Shown here one piece after another: positions 60,885-64,000 of a stretch of DNA of 64,000 nt; positions within the stretch are counted from its first letter, which is position 1; the number at the start of each line of letters is the position of its first letter. A model generated the notes under the pieces. It was given only the letters and a program-made list of their open reading frames with translations. It was not told the origin of the DNA and did no database searches. Origin of the DNA: Burkholderia sp. GAS332 (GTDB lineage: Bacteria > Pseudomonadota > Gammaproteobacteria > Burkholderiales > Burkholderiaceae); contig FSRV01000002.1 in NCBI GenBank assembly GCA_900142905.1, positions 3,100,001 through 3,164,000 of the forward strand, in the 5' to 3' direction. A program made the translations under genes and the position numbers.

Positions 60885-61557
60885 ACCGTTATCTAGTTAC
60901 AAATCCAGCCAGTGTCGGAGCCGCAGTACGGTACGGCGTCCCTGGGACAGATGCTACCAGGTTGGCCAGCCGTCGTCCAGGTAGCTTGAAACATGAGGCG
61001 TATTTCTGCATCAAGAGCAGGGATAGGCTTTACCCACGAAGTGCAACCCTATGCTTTACAACAGACCCGACTTCAAGCCGGCTCTGTTGCATCCGGATCC
61101 AACTTTGAAAGACCCAGTTCGACCCACAGCGGTCCGTCGGGTAGTCTTTTTGAGCGACTGAAGTTCGGTTAATCGCGGACACGCGGGCGCTTCCCCGCCA
61201 ATCCACCTTTCGGCGATTGGCTCATTGCCCAATTCCTCAAGCGCCTCAAAGCAATTCCGCATCATGGGTTGACTTCGGTTGCCCCGTCTCTGCGAGGCGT
61301 CCTCGCCTGACTGCTCGATGAGCGGATTCTGACAAAGACTGGCGATGTTCATGAAAGGTACAAGGCGACGTTTAGCGCAAACTATTCGCGGCGATCGATT
61401 GAACTATGCCGAAAGCTGGGCGCAGCTAGAGCTGCGCCCAGCGATAGTGGACTAAGGTCCAATTGAAGAATGCCGCACGGCGCGCAAGACTTTGCTTACT
61501 GCCGGGCCTGATAGCCGGGTTCGAATGATGACCGAGCAGTCTAGGAGACTGACAAAA
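60885..61557. other. Intergenic region, no gene seen
   Basis: Roughly 670 bp. Frames of up to 98 codons exist but none resembles a family or has an RBS. No inverted-repeat ends of an insertion sequence were found. Confidence 0.5.
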
Positions 61558-62970
61558 ATGAAGACCATTACACGCCGAGCATTTGTCAGCAAGATCCCCG
61601 CTGTTCTCGTAGCTCTCCGGTTCGGATCCGCGAGCGCCCAGACAGGCGTCACGCCGGCAGAAGCCCGCGCGATCGCGAGGGACGCCTACATCTACGGTTT
61701 CCCCATTGTCGATAATTACCGGATCCAGTACGCCTACTTCGTGGACAGCACAAACCGGGAGTACAAGGGGCCATGGAACCAGATCTGGAATAGCGCACGG
61801 CTGTTCACGCCCGCAGACAAGGCGATCCAGACTGCCAACACAGACACGCTTTACTCCATGGTTGGCGCGGACCTGCGTAGCGAGCCACTCGTGCTTACGG
61901 TGCCTCCCATGGAGGCGAATCGTTATTTTTCCGTCCAGCTCATCGACTACTACACGCAGAACTTCGCCTACATCGGAACGCGCACGACCGGCAATGGAGG
62001 CGGGACCTTCCTGCTTGCAGGCCCGAACTGGAAAGGCGAGACGCCGACGGGCATTAATAAGGTTTTTCGCTCGGAGACCGAACTGGCGTTCCCAGGATAT
62101 CGCACGCAGCTCTTCAACCCGGGTGACATCGACAATGTGAAGAAGGTGCAGGCTGGCTACAAGGTGCAGACGCTCTCGGCGTTTCTCGGCGAGCCCGCTC
62201 CGCAGGCCGCACCGGCTATTGATTTCATCAAGCCACTCACGCCGGCAGAGCAGAAAACGTCGCCCGAATTTTTTAACGTCCTGAACTTTGTCCTTCAATT
62301 TTGTCCTACGGTTCCTTCAGAAGTCGCGTTGAGGAAGCGCTTCGGGAAGATCGGCATCGGCGCGGGCAAAACGTTCGACGTCACCAACCTCTCGCCCGAG
62401 ATCAAAACTGCTATCGAACAAGGCATGGCCGACGCCTGGGCCGAACGTGCAGCCCTGCAGAAGCGGATCGATGCGCGCGAAGTGAATACCGGCGAGTTTT
62501 TCGGTACGAGGGAGTTTCTGAAGAACAACTACCTCTATCGGATGGCGGGTGCCGTGTACGGCATTTACGGCAATTCGAAGCAGGAAGCGATGTATCCGTC
62601 GTATGCCGTCGATGCGACGGGGCAGAAGCTGGACGGCGCCAATCGCTATACCCTTCGCTTCGCACCGGACAAGTTCCCGCCAGTCAACGCGTTCTGGTCG
62701 CTGACCATGTACGATTTCCCGGCACAACTGATGGTGTCCAATCCGCTGAATCGATACGTCCTCAACTCGCCAATGATGCCGCAGTTCAAGAAGGATGCCG
62801 ATGGCGGGCTGACGCTCTACTTCCAGAGCGAATCCCCCGGTACCGACAAGGAGTCCAACTGGCTGCCGGCACCTAAGGGGCCGTTCCTGCTGGTCATGCG
62901 ACTTTACTGGCCGAAACCGGAGGCACTGGATGGCAAGTGGGTGGCCCCTCCGCTGCAGCGGATTGGATGA
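61558..62970 (+). CDS. DUF1254/DUF1214 exported protein
   Basis: 470 residues; start ATG 61558 with TAGGAG upstream. Twin-arginine signal TRRAFVSK then cleavage near SASAQ, suggesting export folded. DUF1254 domain from about 35 (EARAIARDAYIYGFPIVDNYRI, ... NTDTLYSM) and DUF1214 at about 330-460 (NRYTLRFAPDKFPPVNAFWSLTMYD, ... SNWLPAPKGPFLLVMRLYWPKPE). Function unknown. The DUF1214 gene in the sulfonation cluster is a second, domain-poor cytosolic relative. Confidence 0.88.
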   Translation: MKTITRRAFVSKIPAVLVALRFGSASAQTGVTPAEARAIARDAYIYGFPIVDNYRIQYAYFVDSTNREYKGPWNQIWNSARLFTPADKAIQTANTDTLYSMVGADLRSEPLVLTVPPMEANRYFSVQLIDYYTQNFAYIGTRTTGNGGGTFLLAGPNWKGETPTGINKVFRSETELAFPGYRTQLFNPGDIDNVKKVQAGYKVQTLSAFLGEPAPQAAPAIDFIKPLTPAEQKTSPEFFNVLNFVLQFCPTVPSEVALRKRFGKIGIGAGKTFDVTNLSPEIKTAIEQGMADAWAERAALQKRIDAREVNTGEFFGTREFLKNNYLYRMAGAVYGIYGNSKQEAMYPSYAVDATGQKLDGANRYTLRFAPDKFPPVNAFWSLTMYDFPAQLMVSNPLNRYVLNSPMMPQFKKDADGGLTLYFQSESPGTDKESNWLPAPKGPFLLVMRLYWPKPEALDGKWVAPPLQRIG

Positions 62971-63238
62971 AAGGTGCTGGTGCGTCTAGTCGAAGTCTGA
63001 TGTACCACGTACTGTGCTTCGAAATGAAGCCTGCTCGCCTGCCGAATCGCTGGTCGCCCGCTTTGCGAAGTGGCGACTCGGCGCTCATCAGCAGCCATTC
63101 GCCATCCGACTATGAAGGACTGTTCCTGGCCGGACCCGGTCCGACTCGGACCGAGATCGATCACCGATCGCAGCAGGGATGCGAGAATGCGCTTTCAACG
63201 TGAAACTCATGCGCCATTACTGACGACCTTACAAAAGA

Positions 63239-64000
63239 ATGCTCACGCCTCCCTTCGCGACGTGCGACCAGCCTTCCGGCAATCAAGAAAATCCCCGCGA
63301 GCTTCTCAAAACCGTTGTCGCAGCATCGCTGGTGACTGGTCTCGAAATGTTCGATTTCACCGTTTTCGGATTCTTCGCGGTGATGATCGGAGACCGGTTC
63401 TTCCCGGCGAAAGATCCGATGACTTCATTGCTTTGGGCCGTCGGTACATTCGGCGTCGGCTTTTTCATGCGACCTGTTGGCGCGATGATCATCGGCGCTT
63501 ACGCGGACCGCGTGGGACGCCGCGCAGCGATGACGAGGACCAGCTGGATGATGGCGCTGGGAACCGCCGCGCTCGCCCTGTGCCCGTCGTTTGCCAGCAT
63601 AGGCGTGATTGCGCCGCTCGTTGTCATCACCGCTCGATCGTTGCAGGGCTTTGCCGTCGGCGGCGACATCGGCGTTGCCGCGACTTTCGTGCTGGAGGCG
63701 GGGCCCGTGTCGCGTCGCGGCTATCTGGTCAGTTGGCAGCTCGCTAGCCAGGGCGCGGCCGCGTTGCTGGGCGCAACCCTGGGCGTGCTACTCACCAGTA
63801 CGATGTCACCGGCCGCGCTTGCTTCGTGGGGCTGGCGGATCCCATTCCTGATCGGTCTGCTGATCGCGCCAGTCGGTCTCTACGTTCGCCTTCGGCTTCG
63901 CGATGATCCGATTCCCAGCAACACCGCCAGACATGCCGGCACACCGCTCGCCGAACTGTGTCGCGAACATGGGACGACGATCCTGCTGGCGATGCTGATG
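63239..64000 (+). CDS. MFS transporter, metabolite:H+ symporter type (cut by window end)
   Basis: 254 residues of an open frame reaching the last base. Start ATG 63239, weak RBS. Motifs GLEMFDFTVFGFFAVMIG, RPVGAMIIGAYADRVGRRAAM and RSLQGFAVGGDIGVAATFVLEAG place it with the carriers at 7835 and 11586, at roughly the first six TM helices. Substrate unknown. Confidence 0.85.
   Translation, partial: MLTPPFATCDQPSGNQENPRELLKTVVAASLVTGLEMFDFTVFGFFAVMIGDRFFPAKDPMTSLLWAVGTFGVGFFMRPVGAMIIGAYADRVGRRAAMTRTSWMMALGTAALALCPSFASIGVIAPLVVITARSLQGFAVGGDIGVAATFVLEAGPVSRRGYLVSWQLASQGAAALLGATLGVLLTSTMSPAALASWGWRIPFLIGLLIAPVGLYVRLRLRDDPIPSNTARHAGTPLAELCREHGTTILLAMLM

Noticed and set aside
61056..61352. 98-codon minus-strand frame as a gene or transposase piece
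   Set aside because: No recognisable family, RBS or terminal repeats.
1..64000. tRNA, rRNA, CRISPR or phage genes
   Set aside because: I read the intergenic regions for cloverleaf, repeat-spacer or phage-like patterns and saw none; a covariance search would settle tRNA and small RNA.

Overview
The window is high-GC DNA, densely packed with catabolic, transport and regulatory genes. It looks like a replicon of a Burkholderiales bacterium, most likely Burkholderia, Paraburkholderia or Caballeronia. I infer this from the many LysR/TetR/GntR regulators, three metabolite:H+ symporters, a DUF3138 outer-membrane protein, a fused 1,193-aa indolepyruvate oxidoreductase and an AmrAB-OprA-type RND pump. 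I saw no rRNA, tRNA, CRISPR array or intact insertion sequence. Species assignment would need a database search.

Layout. (1) 1-9160: two tandem paralogous small genes diverge from an operon of a split UxaA-family lyase, GntR regulator, Ldh-type 2-hydroxyacid dehydrogenase, fused 2-oxoacid:ferredoxin oxidoreductase and MFS carrier. Three CCTATATAGG-type palindromes lie in the divergent promoter. (2) 9252-16387: an M20 amidohydrolase with its MFS transporter and divergent LysR, a LysR remnant, TetR, a VOC protein, and a LysR/SDR divergent pair. (3) 16463-28201: a nine-gene minus-strand polyamine unit (PotFGHI-type ABC transporter, DUF3138 barrel, PuuB-like oxidase, cupin, amidase, PuuC-like dehydrogenase) facing a LuxR regulator. 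(4) 28256-34920: a tripartite RND efflux operon with divergent TetR and a palindromic operator. (5) 34949-40981: LysR, an M20 carbamoylase-type hydrolase, and metQ-metN-metI led by a 2-oxoglutarate/Fe(II) oxygenase-type gene. (6) 41261-53078: a sulfonation cluster. (7) 53140-55369: an esterase, Ohr and TetR with three shared operators. (8) 55370-64000: a decayed reductase, two galactosidases facing each other, a DUF1254/DUF1214 exported protein, and an MFS gene cut by the window end.

The most interesting part is region 6. CysD and a CysN-CysC fusion make PAPS, a PAPS-dependent sulfotransferase uses it, and a DHH-family phosphoesterase could recycle the PAP by-product. Around these lie two SDRs, two NTF2/SnoaL-like proteins, a DUF1214 protein, an SRPBCC protein, a 74-residue exported peptide and a LuxR regulator. 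A 19-bp element (consensus about TTAGTCYGRWYGGAYGAAK) occurs in the correct orientation 57-90 bp upstream of most of these transcription units. This suggests one regulon, possibly run by the LuxR protein at 51888-53078. The sulfonated substrate is unknown.
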